NCBI GenBank assembly: GCA_903876665.1
Contig: CAIRAY010000013.1
Coordinates: 1 to 56,118, forward strand
Reading direction: 5' to 3'
DNA from: an uncultured Fibrobacterota bacterium
GTDB lineage: Bacteria > Fibrobacterota > Fibrobacteria > Fibrobacterales > Fibrobacteraceae
DNA: 56,118 nt
Position 1 is the first letter of the stretch, and each line of letters starts with the position of its first letter. This document shows positions 17,239 through 26,654 of this stretch, piece after piece. Under the pieces are notes generated by a model that was not told the DNA's origin, did no database searches, and saw only the letters and a list, made by a program, of their open reading frames with translations. The position numbers and the translations under genes are program-made.

Positions 17239-19173
17239 ATGAGTCAACTGAATTTGCAGGCTGATTTTCCACCAGTTTCAACCGAAGACTGGGAGAAGGC
17301 CATTGTCGCGGACCTTAAGGGTGCCGACTATGCCAAGAAACTAATTTGGAGCACCTGGGAAGGCATTAATGTCAAGCCCTATTACCGTGCAGAAGATCTC
17401 AAGGACCTCACCTGGTTGTTGGAGAATCTTCCCGGGGAATTCCCCTACGCCCGTGGCTCCAAGACGCTTGCAAACAATTGGGAAGTGCGTGCCGAAATTT
17501 TCGAATCCGACATTTCCAAAGCCAATGCGGCAGCTCTTCGCAACCTGAGCCGTGGCGCTGATGGCGTCAGCTTCTCCGTCGTTTGCCGTGATGGCAAAGT
17601 ATTCGGACAGAATGTGCAGAGTCAAAGCGACTTTGACGTCCTCCTCGCTGGAATTGATCTCGCGAAGACTGCGATTCATCTCGACTTCTCCGGCCATGCC
17701 AAAAAAGCCTTCACCTACCTCAGCACCTTGGCAGAAAAGCAGGGTGTTCTGGGTTCGGTAAAGGGCTCCCTGGTTCATGATCCCATCCAGAAGCTGGCCG
17801 CAACCGGCAAGCTTGGTTACGACAAGGCCGGCATCCGCAAGGCTGTCGCCGAGCTGGCCATCGAGGTTTCTAAAAAGGCTCCAGGTATCCGTTGCATCAC
17901 GGTCCAGACCCATGCTTACCACAATGCTGGCGCAACCAATGTGCAGGAACTGGCCATCGCAATCGCTGCCGGTGTGGAATACATGGACGCCCTCACCGAT
18001 GCCGGAATGAGCGGTGTTGACGCAGCTAAATCCATTGGATTCAGCTTCTCCGTCGGCGCCAATTACTTCTTTGAAATTGCCAAGATCCGCGCGTTCCGCG
18101 TTCTTTGGGCTGCGATCCTCAAGGAATACAAAGCCGAAAATGTGGCGCCTTATGTTCATGGCCGCACTTCCATGTGGAATGCGACCATGTTCGACCCCAA
18201 TGTGAATATGTTGCGTGCAACCACCGAAGCCATGTCCGCCGTGATTGCTGGCGTGGATGCCCTGACTGTGGTTCCTTACGATGCCGTATTCCGCACTCCG
18301 GACGAATTCAGTTACCGCATTGCCCGTAACACCCAGCTGGTGCTCAAGAGCGAATGCGCGCTCCAGCGTCTGGTTGATCCCGGTGCAGGAAGCTACTACA
18401 TCGAATCCACCACCGGAACCATGGCCGCCAAAGCCCTGGAAATGGTGAAGGCGCTGGAAGCCAAGGGTGGAATCATTTCCGCACTGGTCGATGGAAGCTT
18501 GCAAAAAGAGATCGCCGATGTGCAGACCAAGAAAGAAAAGGCCATCATCGCCCGGCGCGAAGTGTTCCTGGGAACCAACCAGTACCCCAATCTCAACGAG
18601 ACCATCAGTCAAAACATCAACATTCCTCAGGGTATCGCCTTGAAGGACGAGGGAGCTCATACGGGTTCCTGCTGCTGTAAGAAAGATGGTTGCAGTCTCG
18701 AAGTCAAGCCCCTCCAAATCCGTCGTGGTGCTGAAGTGTTTGAGACCATGCGTCTCAAGACCGAAGCCTTCGCCAAGAAGACCGGCTCTGCGCCTAAGGT
18801 ATTCCTTTGGACCACGGGTAACTTGGCCATGCGCCTGGCCCGTGCGACCTTCATCAAGAACTTCTACGGCTGCGCTGGCTTCACCTCCATCGACACCAAT
18901 GGCATCAAGACTGCAGAAGAGGGCATTGCCGTCGCCCAGAAGTACAATCCCGAGTTCATCGTGATTTGCTCCAAGGACGAAGAATATGTCGACATCGCAA
19001 ATGCGGTGGTCGGTCCCATCAAGAAGGCCTTCCCCAAGGCCACAGTTGTGATCGCGGGTTATCCCGAAGAGCAGCTCGAAGCCCTCAAAGCAGCTGGCAT
19101 TGACGAATTTGTGCATGCCCGCACCAATGTCGTGGAATACCTCACTGCAGCACAAGCCAAGCTGGGAGTTTAA
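17239..19173 (+). CDS. mutA: Methylmalonyl-CoA mutase small (non-catalytic) subunit
   Basis: This 644-residue partner of MutB forms the heterodimer that rearranges succinyl-CoA to (R)-methylmalonyl-CoA. It has the TIM-barrel domain (~30-430) and a C-terminal cobalamin-domain remnant (~500-644) that lacks the DxHxxG cobalt-binding motif, as expected of the beta subunit. Unusually, the linker between the domains holds a cysteine cluster, [10 protein letters not shown] (C478, C479, C480, C485), which I do not recall from typical MutA proteins. MutB begins 2 bp after the stop. Confidence 0.93.
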   Translation: MSQLNLQADFPPVSTEDWEKAIVADLKGADYAKKLIWSTWEGINVKPYYRAEDLKDLTWLLENLPGEFPYARGSKTLANNWEVRAEIFESDISKANAAALRNLSRGADGVSFSVVCRDGKVFGQNVQSQSDFDVLLAGIDLAKTAIHLDFSGHAKKAFTYLSTLAEKQGVLGSVKGSLVHDPIQKLAATGKLGYDKAGIRKAVAELAIEVSKKAPGIRCITVQTHAYHNAGATNVQELAIAIAAGVEYMDALTDAGMSGVDAAKSIGFSFSVGANYFFEIAKIRAFRVLWAAILKEYKAENVAPYVHGRTSMWNATMFDPNVNMLRATTEAMSAVIAGVDALTVVPYDAVFRTPDEFSYRIARNTQLVLKSECALQRLVDPGAGSYYIESTTGTMAAKALEMVKALEAKGGIISALVDGSLQKEIADVQTKKEKAIIARREVFLGTNQYPNLNETISQNINIPQGIALKDEGAHTGSCCCKKDGCSLEVKPLQIRRGAEVFETMRLKTEAFAKKTGSAPKVFLWTTGNLAMRLARATFIKNFYGCAGFTSIDTNGIKTAEEGIAVAQKYNPEFIVICSKDEEYVDIANAVVGPIKKAFPKATVVIAGYPEEQLEALKAAGIDEFVHARTNVVEYLTAAQAKLGV

Positions 19174-19175
19174 TC

Positions 19176-21332
19176 ATGCGTCCAAACCTTTCTGATCTAA
19201 AATATCAACAATCCAGCACCAAGTCTTTTGAGCAGTGGTCCAAGGACACCGTCGGCCTCGACAAGTCCAGCTGGATGACCGCCGAACAGATTCCCGTAGC
19301 TCCCGTTTATGGATTGCCTACCCTGAAGGGCATGCAACATCTCCAATACGCGGCCGGTCTGCCTCCATTCCTGCGCGGTCCTTATAGCACCATGTATGTG
19401 ATGAAGCCTTGGACCGTGCGCCAGTACGCCGGTTTCTCCACGGCTGCTGAATCCAATGCCTTCTACCGTCGCAACTTGGCTTCGGGCCAAATGGGACTTT
19501 CGGTGGCGTTTGACTTGGCCACGCACCGTGGCTACGATGCCGACCATGGTCGCGTTGTGGGCGATGTGGGCAAGGCAGGCGTGAGCATTTGCTCCGTAGA
19601 AGACATGAAAGTGCTCTTCGACCAAATCCCGCTCGACAAGATGTCCGTTTCCATGACCATGAATGGCGCAGTGCTTCCGATCCTCGCCTTCTACATCGTT
19701 GCGGCACAAGAGCAGGGCGTCACCCTGGACAAGCTTTCGGGCACCATCCAGAACGACATCCTCAAAGAATTCATGGTGCGCAACACCTACATCTACCCAC
19801 CGCTTCCATCCATGCAGATCATTGCCGACATCTTCTCGTACACATCGAAGAACATGCCGAAGTACAATTCGATCTCCATCTCCGGCTACCACATGCAGGA
19901 AGCTGGCGCAACCGCTGATATCGAACTGGCCTACACCCTCGCGGACGGCTGGGAATACCTGCGCACCGGCGTGGCCACCGGCATGAGCATTGATGACTTT
20001 GCTCCTCGCCTTTCCTTCTTCTGGGCGATCGGCATGAATCACTTCATGGAAATCGCCAAGATGCGTGCCGGCCGTTTGCTGTGGGCCAAGATCGTGAAGA
20101 CCTTTGGACCTAAGAATCCAAAGTCCCTCGCCTTGCGTACCCATTCCCAGACTTCGGGCTGGTCCCTCACCGAGCAGGATCCGTTCAACAATATCGTCCG
20201 CACCGCTGTCGAAGCCATGGCTGCCGGCCTGGGTCACACCCAGTCCTTGCACACAAACGCTCTCGATGAAGCCATCGCCTTGCCCACCGAATTTTCGGCG
20301 CGCATCGCCCGCAACACCCAGATCTACCTGCAAGAAGAGACCGGCATTTGCAAGGTCGTGGATCCATGGGCTGGTTCCTACTATGTGGAGCAACTCACGC
20401 AGGAGCTGGTCGAAAAGGCCTGGGCCCTGATCGAAGAAGTGGAATCCCTGGGTGGTATGGCCAAGGCCATCGAAACCGGCGTTCCCAAAATGCGCATCGA
20501 AGAAGCGGCTGCCCGCAAACAAGCCCGCATCGATTCGGGCAATGATGCCATCATCGGCGTCAATCAGTACCGTTTGGAAAAGGAAGACCCCATCGACATC
20601 CTCGAAGTCGACAATACGGCGGTCCGCATTTCCCAGATCGAACGCCTGAACCAGATGAAGGCCAGCCGCAACACCGCAGAAGCCAAGGCTGCCTGCGAAG
20701 CCATCACCGAATGCATGAAGACCGGCAAGGGCAATCTGCTCGAGCTGGCCGTGGACGCCGCCCGCAAGCGTGCGACCCTGGGCGAAATTTCAAGCGCGGT
20801 GGAAGCCGTAGCAGGGAGGTACAACGCCGTGATTCGTTCCATCTCCGGAATCTATTCCTCGGAAATCGGTGAGAATCCAGAATTTGCCGAAGCCCGCAAA
20901 ATGGCCGATGAATTCACCAAGCTCGAAGGCCGTCGTCCTCGCATCATGATCGCCAAAATGGGTCAGGATGGACATGACCGTGGAGCGAAAGTGGTTGCGA
21001 CCTCCTACGCCGACATGGGCTTCGATGTGGACATTGGACCTCTGTTCCAGACTCCGGAAGAGTCCGCCAAGCAAGCCGTCGAAAACGATGTGCATGTCGT
21101 GGGCGTGAGCTCCCTGGCTGCTGGCCATAAGACTCTGGTGCCCTCCGTGATTGCCGAGCTCAAGAAGCTCGGTCGCGAAGACATCATCGTGGTGGCGGGC
21201 GGAGTGATTCCTGCGCAAGACTATGATTACCTGTACAAGGCTGGCGTGGCGGCGGTTTTTGGCCCCGGCACTCCCATTGCACAATCGGCAAAAGCCACCC
21301 TTAAAGTGTTGCTCGACAACGCAAAGGCATAA
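19176..21332 (+). CDS. mutB: Methylmalonyl-CoA mutase large catalytic subunit
   Basis: This 718-residue adenosylcobalamin-dependent mutase is normal in length. The substrate-binding barrel covers ~35-560 and the B12 domain ~585-718. The cobalt-ligating motif DGHDRG (D598, H600, G603) is intact, with the downstream [10 protein letters not shown] and VVAGGVIP nucleotide-loop motifs. It works with MutA and the epimerase to feed the decarboxylase. It begins 2 bp after mutA and is followed 12 bp later by mmdB, so a single transcript is likely. No reactivation chaperone (MeaB/ArgK) is present in the window. Confidence 0.97.
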   Translation: MRPNLSDLKYQQSSTKSFEQWSKDTVGLDKSSWMTAEQIPVAPVYGLPTLKGMQHLQYAAGLPPFLRGPYSTMYVMKPWTVRQYAGFSTAAESNAFYRRNLASGQMGLSVAFDLATHRGYDADHGRVVGDVGKAGVSICSVEDMKVLFDQIPLDKMSVSMTMNGAVLPILAFYIVAAQEQGVTLDKLSGTIQNDILKEFMVRNTYIYPPLPSMQIIADIFSYTSKNMPKYNSISISGYHMQEAGATADIELAYTLADGWEYLRTGVATGMSIDDFAPRLSFFWAIGMNHFMEIAKMRAGRLLWAKIVKTFGPKNPKSLALRTHSQTSGWSLTEQDPFNNIVRTAVEAMAAGLGHTQSLHTNALDEAIALPTEFSARIARNTQIYLQEETGICKVVDPWAGSYYVEQLTQELVEKAWALIEEVESLGGMAKAIETGVPKMRIEEAAARKQARIDSGNDAIIGVNQYRLEKEDPIDILEVDNTAVRISQIERLNQMKASRNTAEAKAACEAITECMKTGKGNLLELAVDAARKRATLGEISSAVEAVAGRYNAVIRSISGIYSSEIGENPEFAEARKMADEFTKLEGRRPRIMIAKMGQDGHDRGAKVVATSYADMGFDVDIGPLFQTPEESAKQAVENDVHVVGVSSLAAGHKTLVPSVIAELKKLGREDIIVVAGGVIPAQDYDYLYKAGVAAVFGPGTPIAQSAKATLKVLLDNAKA

Positions 21333-21344
21333 AGGAAACAAAGA

Positions 21345-22586
21345 ATGGAAAACTTTCATGTTCTCAGTCTGTTTGAAGGGGTAAGCGCCCTATTGCAGAT
21401 GCCGATTTCGGTAGCAATCGGGCGCATCGTGCTGGTTCTACTTGGCTTCCTCATGATCTACCTGGGTCGCAAGGGAACTTTGGAACCCCTGCTCATGATT
21501 CCTATGGGTTTGGGCATGGCGACCATCAATGTCAGCACCATGTTCTTTGATCCACTCAATTTGCATCATGGCCTAGGCAATTTGTTTGTGGAGCCCCAGG
21601 CTGGTGCGACCACCGATGCGGTAAGGAATGCTGCGGATCTGATGACCATCATGCAAATTGATTGGCTTCAGCCCATCTATACCTTCACCTTCTCCAACGG
21701 CCTGATCGCCTGCTTTGTGTTCATGGGCATCGGCTCCCTTCTTGACATCGGTTATGTGATTGCCCGTCCTTTCTCCTCCATGCTGATCGCCCTGTTTGCG
21801 GAACTCGGAACAGTCTTTACACTCCCAATTGCTGAGTTCTTTGGCTTCTCCACCAAACAAGCGGCTGCAATTTCTTCGGTTGGTGGTGCCGATGGTCCCA
21901 TGGTTCTCGTAACATCGCTAAAGCTTGCTCCTGAATTGTTTGTACCGATTGCGATTGTAGCTTACCTTTACCTGGGCTTGGCTTACGGTGCATTCCCCTA
22001 CTTAGTTCGGGCCTTGATTCCCAAGCATATCCGTTCCATTAAAATGGATCCACCCAAGGGCATTGCGGACATTTCCAGTGGGAAAAAGATCGCGATTGCG
22101 GTTGTTGCTTGTGTTGTGCTTTGCTTCTTGTTGCCAGTGGCTGCACCCCTGATTTTCTGCTTATTCTTTGGGGTGGTGATCCGTGAATCCGGGATCCGGC
22201 AGTTTGTGGAGCTTTTGCAAGGTCCGGTCCTGTATTTGTCCACCATGTTCTTGGGCATGACCCTTGGCATTCTTTGCGATGCCGGAACCATCATGGATCC
22301 AAAGGTCCTCCCGCTTCTCTTGCTCGGCATGTTCTCCCTGACTCTTTCAGGTGTGGGTGGAATCATGGGTGGCTATGTGATGTACTTCATCACCAAGGGT
22401 AAGTACAATCCAGTGATTGGTATCGCAGGCGTCAGTTGTGTGCCAAGTACCGCCAAGGTTGCCCAGAAGATTGTCTCCAAGGATAATCCTTTCTCCATGA
22501 TCATGCCATATGCATTGGGCGCCAATGTGACCGGTGTGATCACTACGGCCATCATTACCGGCCTTTTCATCAACCTGTTGAAGTAA
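21345..22586 (+). CDS. mmdB: Na+-pumping methylmalonyl-CoA decarboxylase beta subunit
   Basis: This 413-residue OadB/MmdB/GcdB-family membrane protein decarboxylates carboxybiotin and exports Na+. About ten membrane segments are visible. The signature SSVGGADGPMVLVTSLKL carries the conserved aspartate D183 (D203 in Klebsiella OadB numbering, from memory). The late signature GVSCVPSTAKVAQK and the ending ALGANVTGVITTAI are also typical. AAAGGA precedes the start. The stop codon overlaps the AAGGAG ribosome-binding site of the next small gene. Confidence 0.94.
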   Translation: MENFHVLSLFEGVSALLQMPISVAIGRIVLVLLGFLMIYLGRKGTLEPLLMIPMGLGMATINVSTMFFDPLNLHHGLGNLFVEPQAGATTDAVRNAADLMTIMQIDWLQPIYTFTFSNGLIACFVFMGIGSLLDIGYVIARPFSSMLIALFAELGTVFTLPIAEFFGFSTKQAAAISSVGGADGPMVLVTSLKLAPELFVPIAIVAYLYLGLAYGAFPYLVRALIPKHIRSIKMDPPKGIADISSGKKIAIAVVACVVLCFLLPVAAPLIFCLFFGVVIRESGIRQFVELLQGPVLYLSTMFLGMTLGILCDAGTIMDPKVLPLLLLGMFSLTLSGVGGIMGGYVMYFITKGKYNPVIGIAGVSCVPSTAKVAQKIVSKDNPFSMIMPYALGANVTGVITTAIITGLFINLLK

Positions 22587-22596
22587 GGAGTCAAGT

Positions 22597-22728
22597 ATGC
22601 ATGGAATCACAGTCTCACTCGTGACCTACGGAATTGCCATCGTAATCGGCTTTTTTATCGCGACGCTTATTTGGGCGTTGCCCAAGTTGATCAATCTTTT
22701 GCCCCATGGCGAAGACAAGAAAGACTAG
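22597..22728 (+). CDS. 43-residue single-span membrane protein, candidate extra decarboxylase subunit
   Basis: This short gene encodes MHGITVSLVTYGIAIVIGFF followed by IATLIWALPKLINLLPHGED and a KKD end. One membrane helix spans about residues 8-28, with a short charged C-terminus. Coding evidence is strong: AAGGAG (22585-22590) lies 6 nt before the ATG and overlaps the mmdB stop, and the operon terminator follows 26 bp after the stop. By position and size it could serve like the small epsilon subunit of the Veillonella decarboxylase, but I see no diagnostic motif and infer the role only from context. Confidence 0.72.
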   Translation: MHGITVSLVTYGIAIVIGFFIATLIWALPKLINLLPHGEDKKD

Positions 22729-22754
22729 CTCTAGGATAGTCCATATCAAAAGTC

Positions 22755-22786
22755 AAGAAGGCGCGCCCCAAGGTGCGCCTTCTTCT
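22755..22786 (+). terminator. Terminator of the propionate operon
   Basis: A 13-bp stem AAGAAGGCGCGCC (22755-22767) with GGTGCGCCTTCTT (22772-22784) encloses loop CCAA, with one G-T pair near the loop. The T-rich tract is part of the 3' arm. It lies just after the 43-residue gene and before nhaD. Confidence 0.75.
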
Positions 22787-22892
22787 GTAACCAGAATGTA
22801 AAAGTCCGATTTGGCCGAAAGATGCCTCTACCGCTTTACCCTGCGGGGATATAGATTTATGCCAATCTTTCACATCTTCCCCAAGGGGCTCC

Positions 22893-24170
22893 ATGGTTAC
22901 CATTGCCATAATCTTTGTGCTCGCGTATCTGATGATCGCGCTCGAGCACCCCATCAAAATCAATAAGTCGGCCATTGCGCTGATTGCCGCAGGCCTCATG
23001 TGGACTGTTTGGTCCATGGTTTCCCCTGCTGGAACCGAGCATGTGGTGGAGCAGCTGACCGAAAAGCTCGCGGAAACCGCGGCAATTGTATTCTTTTTGA
23101 TCGGTGCCATGACCATTGTGGAAGTAACCGATGCCCATGGTGGTTTCGAAGTCATTACCAGCCGTATCAAGGCTACCAAGCTCATTAGCCTGCTCTGGGT
23201 CATTGCCTTTATTGCCTTCTTTCTTTCTGCGATTTTGGACAACATGACCACCACCATTGTGATGGTGACCCTCATGAAGCGCTTGTTGAAAGAGCACAAG
23301 GAACGCCTATTTTTCGCTGGTGTCATCATTATTGCCGCCAACGCTGGTGGTGCCTGGACTCCGATCGGTGACGTGACCACAACCATGCTTTGGATTGGTG
23401 GACAGATCACCACTTTAGCCATCATGAAGGGCTTGCTCATTCCTTCGCTGGTGAATGTCTTGATTCCTTTGATCGTTACCAGCTTCTTCCTCAAGGGGAA
23501 TGTGGTTCCTCCCGAAAAGGTGGAATCCAATGGCGTAGTCACCTCCCAGTTTGAAAAGAATCTGATGTTCTTTATGGGCATGGGTTCCCTGATATTTGTT
23601 CCGATTTTCAAGTCCATCACTCACTTGCCTCCCTACATTGGCATTTTGCTCGCTCTAGGTGTTCTTTGGTTTGTAGGTGAGCTTCTGCACCGTAACAAGT
23701 CCGAGGAAGACAAGGATCATTTGACCTTGGCCAAGGCACTCAAGCGTATTGATATGGCTTCGGTGGTATTCTTTATTGGTATTTTGCTTGCGGTGGCTAC
23801 CATGTCCGCCAATGGCCAGCTTCCTGCTCTCGCCGAATGGCTTGCCGCGAAAATTGGCAACCAAGATATCATCGTGATCGTCATTGGTCTTGTGTCTGCC
23901 GTAGTGGACAATATTCCTTTGGTGGCTGCCTCCATGGGCATGTATCCTCTGGAGCAGTTCCCTGCCGATTCGAAAATCTGGGAATTCATGGCCTATTGTG
24001 CCGGTACCGGTGGCTCGATCCTGGTGATCGGTTCGGCTGCAGGTGTGGCTGCCATGGGACTCGAAAAGATCAACTTCCTCTGGTACGCCAAGAAGATCGC
24101 CCCAATCGCCCTGCTGGGCTACTTCGGTGGCATTGTGGCCTACCTGGTGCAGTATAGTCTGCTCCACTAA
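22893..24170 (+). CDS. nhaD: NhaD-type Na+/H+ antiporter
   Basis: This 425-residue inner-membrane protein of the NhaD / ion transporter superfamily has about twelve hydrophobic spans. Family-type motifs include SAILDNMTTTIVMV, NAGGAWTPIGDVTTTMLW and SAVVDNIPLVAASMGMYP, paired half-membrane loops with D-N and TPIGD signatures. AAGGGG lies 4 nt before the ATG. It exchanges Na+ for H+, so beside a Na+-pumping decarboxylase it could convert the sodium gradient to a proton gradient or recycle Na+. It has its own terminator and probably its own promoter. Confidence 0.9.
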   Translation: MVTIAIIFVLAYLMIALEHPIKINKSAIALIAAGLMWTVWSMVSPAGTEHVVEQLTEKLAETAAIVFFLIGAMTIVEVTDAHGGFEVITSRIKATKLISLLWVIAFIAFFLSAILDNMTTTIVMVTLMKRLLKEHKERLFFAGVIIIAANAGGAWTPIGDVTTTMLWIGGQITTLAIMKGLLIPSLVNVLIPLIVTSFFLKGNVVPPEKVESNGVVTSQFEKNLMFFMGMGSLIFVPIFKSITHLPPYIGILLALGVLWFVGELLHRNKSEEDKDHLTLAKALKRIDMASVVFFIGILLAVATMSANGQLPALAEWLAAKIGNQDIIVIVIGLVSAVVDNIPLVAASMGMYPLEQFPADSKIWEFMAYCAGTGGSILVIGSAAGVAAMGLEKINFLWYAKKIAPIALLGYFGGIVAYLVQYSLLH

Positions 24171-24191
24171 TCGGTCTACGATTTAAAAAAG

Positions 24192-24221
24192 AAGCTCCTG
24201 GGATGACCGGGGGCTTTTTTT
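24192..24221 (+). terminator. Rho-independent terminator of nhaD
   Basis: Stem AAGCTCCTGG (24192-24201) pairs fully, allowing two G-T pairs, with CCGGGGGCTT (24207-24216) around loop GATGA and is followed by a run of seven T. Confidence 0.88.
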
Positions 24222-24245
24222 GTGGAAAGGGGAGGGTGGGATATC

Positions 24246-24366
24246 AGTGAAAAGTGAAAAGTTTAAAGTGGAAAGTCGGGGGGAATCGTTCTGGGTCATT
24301 CTCGCGACCCTAGGATTGTGATAGAATAGGTGCAAACTCTACACTTTTCACTTTACACTTTTCACT
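24246..24366. repeat. Dispersed inverted-repeat element, variant D
   Basis: Left arm from AGTGAAAAGTGAAAAGT (24246) and right arm ending CTTTACACTTTTCACT (24366) are inverted repeats of 26 bp with about 22 matches; the outer 11 bp are perfect. The ~69-bp centre (24272-24340) is unrelated to copies A to C. It lies between the nhaD terminator and queA. Confidence 0.6.
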
Positions 24367-24413
24367 AAAAAAGGTGCCGAGCAAAGATTCAACTGATTTT
24401 CTAAATTCCCCTC

Positions 24414-25463
24414 GTGTCCATCTCTTACAATCTCTCCGACTATGACTTTGAATTTCCGCCTGCGTTGATTGCGCAGAGGACGGCGGGCAAGGGTCGTACC
24501 CGGATTTTGCATGTTCCGAAAGATGGGAGTGCTTCACGTTTAATGCCCGCTGTGCAGATCGTGGATTTGTTCCGCGCTGGGGATTGCCTGGTGGTCAACA
24601 ACACCAAAGTAATTCCCGCCCGCCTGTTCGGATACAAGAAGTCCGGTGGCGCAGCAGAGGTTCTGCTGATTCAGGCGCTACCCGCCAGTGAGCTGAACGA
24701 AGCACGCTGGGAAGCCTTTGTGCGCCCAGGCCGCTCGTTTCGCATCGGTTCCGTTCTGGAGATTGCCGGAGTGGAGTGTGCGGTGGAATCCGTGAAAGAA
24801 GATGGTTCCCGGATTTTGCGCTTTGGGGTAAGCCCAGAAAAGTTTCAGGATGTACTGGAAACCAAGGGCCATGTTCCCTTGCCTCCCTACATTGAGCGGG
24901 AAGACGATGAGTCGGATCGGCTAGCCTACCAAACCGTCTTTGCTAAACACGCAGGCGCGGTCGCTGCGCCCACGGCAAGCCTTCATTTTTCGGAAGAAAT
25001 GCTGGAAGCCCTGCGCGCCAAAGGCGTGCACATTGCCGAAGTGACTTTGCATGTGGGTCCGGGAACCTTTCAAAATATTCAGGTCCAGGATTTCCGGGAA
25101 CATCGGATGCATGGGGAGCGTTTTGTCCTCGACGCAGAATCTGCAAATACGATCAACCAGTGCAAGGCTGCTGGTGGGCGAATCATCACCGTGGGAACCA
25201 CCAGTACCCGGGTGCTGGAAACCGTGGCGACGGATTCCGGCGTGTTGTGTGCAAGTACGGGAGAGACGCGCGCTTTCATTTATCCAGGCGTGAAATTCAA
25301 AATAGTCGACGGCATGCTCACCAATTTTCACTGGCCTCGCTCGTCCCTGATCCTTCTGGTTTCGGCCATGCTGGGGCGGGAACGGACTCTTGAGGCCTAC
25401 CGTTTTGCCGTGCAGGCGGAGCTACAGCTGTTTTCCTATGGCGATGGGATGCTGATTTTATAA
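24414..25463 (+). CDS. queA: S-adenosylmethionine:tRNA ribosyltransferase-isomerase
   Basis: QueA transfers the ribosyl moiety of SAM to preQ1-modified tRNA to form epoxyqueuosine at the wobble position. The 349 residues match family length, with the N-terminal LSDYDFEFPPALIAQ, the DCLVVNNTKVIPARLFG block, TASLHFSEEMLEALRAKG and the C-terminal TNFHWPRSSLILLVSAMLG. The start is GTG at 24414; no in-frame ATG restores the conserved N-terminus. The other queuosine genes are not in the window. Confidence 0.95.
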   Translation: MSISYNLSDYDFEFPPALIAQRTAGKGRTRILHVPKDGSASRLMPAVQIVDLFRAGDCLVVNNTKVIPARLFGYKKSGGAAEVLLIQALPASELNEARWEAFVRPGRSFRIGSVLEIAGVECAVESVKEDGSRILRFGVSPEKFQDVLETKGHVPLPPYIEREDDESDRLAYQTVFAKHAGAVAAPTASLHFSEEMLEALRAKGVHIAEVTLHVGPGTFQNIQVQDFREHRMHGERFVLDAESANTINQCKAAGGRIITVGTTSTRVLETVATDSGVLCASTGETRAFIYPGVKFKIVDGMLTNFHWPRSSLILLVSAMLGRERTLEAYRFAVQAELQLFSYGDGMLIL

Positions 25464-25589
25464 AAACACCCCGTTTCCTGCGAAATTTTGAGGGGTAAAA
25501 TAATCAAGCAGGGAAATTTGTGGCTCTGGTGCTTTTCCTTTGGCAGGAGTCTATATTAAAAGCATCCTTTTCTGTGGCTTGGGTTTTTA

Positions 25590-26432
25590 GTGCGTCTCTC
25601 CTTCGTTCGGTCTCTCCTTCTTCTTTCCATTTTTTGGATTGCTTCCGCCTCGGCTTCGGCTGGGTCGGAATGGCTTGCGCGTGGAGACCTCTACTACGCA
25701 CAACGTGCAGTTGGGGCCCATGCAGACCGCGCGGACCGGGTCCGGACCCTCAATGCCGTGAATGCCTATCGGCTAGCCATGGCGGACCAGGCTGTTCAGA
25801 AGGTTGCCGCAGTGCGCCTTTTGCGGGCTCTCTATTTCCAGGGGTGCTTTGCCTATATAGATGGCAATGACCGTTTGCGTTCTTTTTCGGAGGCAAAATC
25901 CGTTGGCGAGCAAATGGTCTCTAAGTACCCCAATGACCCGGATTTAGCTTATTGGTACACGGTGAATTTGTCTTTGTGGGCTAAAGAAAGTGGCCCCATT
26001 GCGGCTGTGCGTTCAGGAGTGGCAGAAACCATCCGCAAAGTGACGGAATCTGCGGCAGTGTCCAATCGGAGCGCCCGTGCAAACCCGGCTTTGGCCGGGG
26101 TCTACCAGGTTCTGGGACGCATGCACCACCTTTTGCCACGCATTCCCTTTCTTTTGCCTTGGCCAGACAAAACCCTGGCAGAAAAATACCTGGCCCTCGC
26201 GACTCGTCTCGATCCGGCCAACTTGTCGAATCCATTGTTCCTAGCGGAATTTTACCGCGACCAGGGACGCTTCGAAGATGCCCGCCGAGTCATTGTTCCT
26301 TTCAAGAATAGTTTGCCCCGGCAGGGCCAGGAGATGGAAGACCGTCGCAACATCTGGAAGCTTCGGGATCTGGAAGCCAGCCTCCGCTTGACGGGTGATC
26401 CGGAGCGCGTCGCCATGGCGGATGTGAAGTAG
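25590..26432 (+). CDS. Secreted TPR-like protein of unknown function
   Basis: This 280-residue protein starts at GTG with a signal peptide (MRLSFVRSLLLLSIFWIASASASA). The remainder is alpha-helical with TPR-like helical pairs, clearest near the end (ADPANLSNPLFLAEFYRDQGRFEDARRV type spacing around residues 205-235). The segment ARANPALAGVYQVLGRMHHLLPRIPFLLPWPD recalls TRAP-associated extracytoplasmic T-component proteins, but this is tentative. It stands alone between queA and a repeat element. Periplasmic scaffold or binding role is an inference. Confidence 0.6.
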   Translation: MRLSFVRSLLLLSIFWIASASASAGSEWLARGDLYYAQRAVGAHADRADRVRTLNAVNAYRLAMADQAVQKVAAVRLLRALYFQGCFAYIDGNDRLRSFSEAKSVGEQMVSKYPNDPDLAYWYTVNLSLWAKESGPIAAVRSGVAETIRKVTESAAVSNRSARANPALAGVYQVLGRMHHLLPRIPFLLPWPDKTLAEKYLALATRLDPANLSNPLFLAEFYRDQGRFEDARRVIVPFKNSLPRQGQEMEDRRNIWKLRDLEASLRLTGDPERVAMADVK

Positions 26433-26435
26433 GGA

Positions 26436-26640
26436 AGAGAGTTGAAAGTGGAAAGTTGAAAGTGAACAGCCTGCATCTCTGCACGACACCCTAGTGGAAA
26501 ACGGAAAGTTGCGGGCGAATTTCCCTGAAAGAGAATACATTTCGCAACTTTCCACTTTCCACTAACCAAGCTCTCCTGCGACCCGTGCTGTTAACTTTCC
26601 ACTTGTATTCCAGTTCCACAACTTTCCACTTGTATCTCCC
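26436..26640. repeat. Dispersed AGTGGAAAGT inverted-repeat element, copy B
   Basis: The 99-nt core (26458-26556) differs from copy A at three positions by eye. It is bounded by a perfect 12-bp inverted repeat: AGTGGAAAGTTG (26447-26458) and CAACTTTCCACT (26545-26556). The downstream block GACCCGTG...CAGTTCC shared with copy A lies at about 26579-26617, followed by another CAACTTTCCACTTGTAT. It sits between convergently transcribed genes. Confidence 0.85.
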
Positions 26641-26654
26641 CTTCCGCACCCATC

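Noticed and set aside
17341..19155. Long antisense open frame (604 codons) opposite mutA
   Set aside because: The sense strand encodes a full, conserved MutA; the antisense product resembles no family and is Gly/His-rich as expected of a shadow frame.
26302..26569. Minus-strand peptide FPFSTRVSCRDAGCSLSTFHF, recurring near 4.9, 26.5 and 50.1 kb
   Set aside because: The recurrence follows from the DNA repeat itself; changes in copy C are not biased to silent sites and frames continue into unrelated sequence, so a conserved peptide is not supported.
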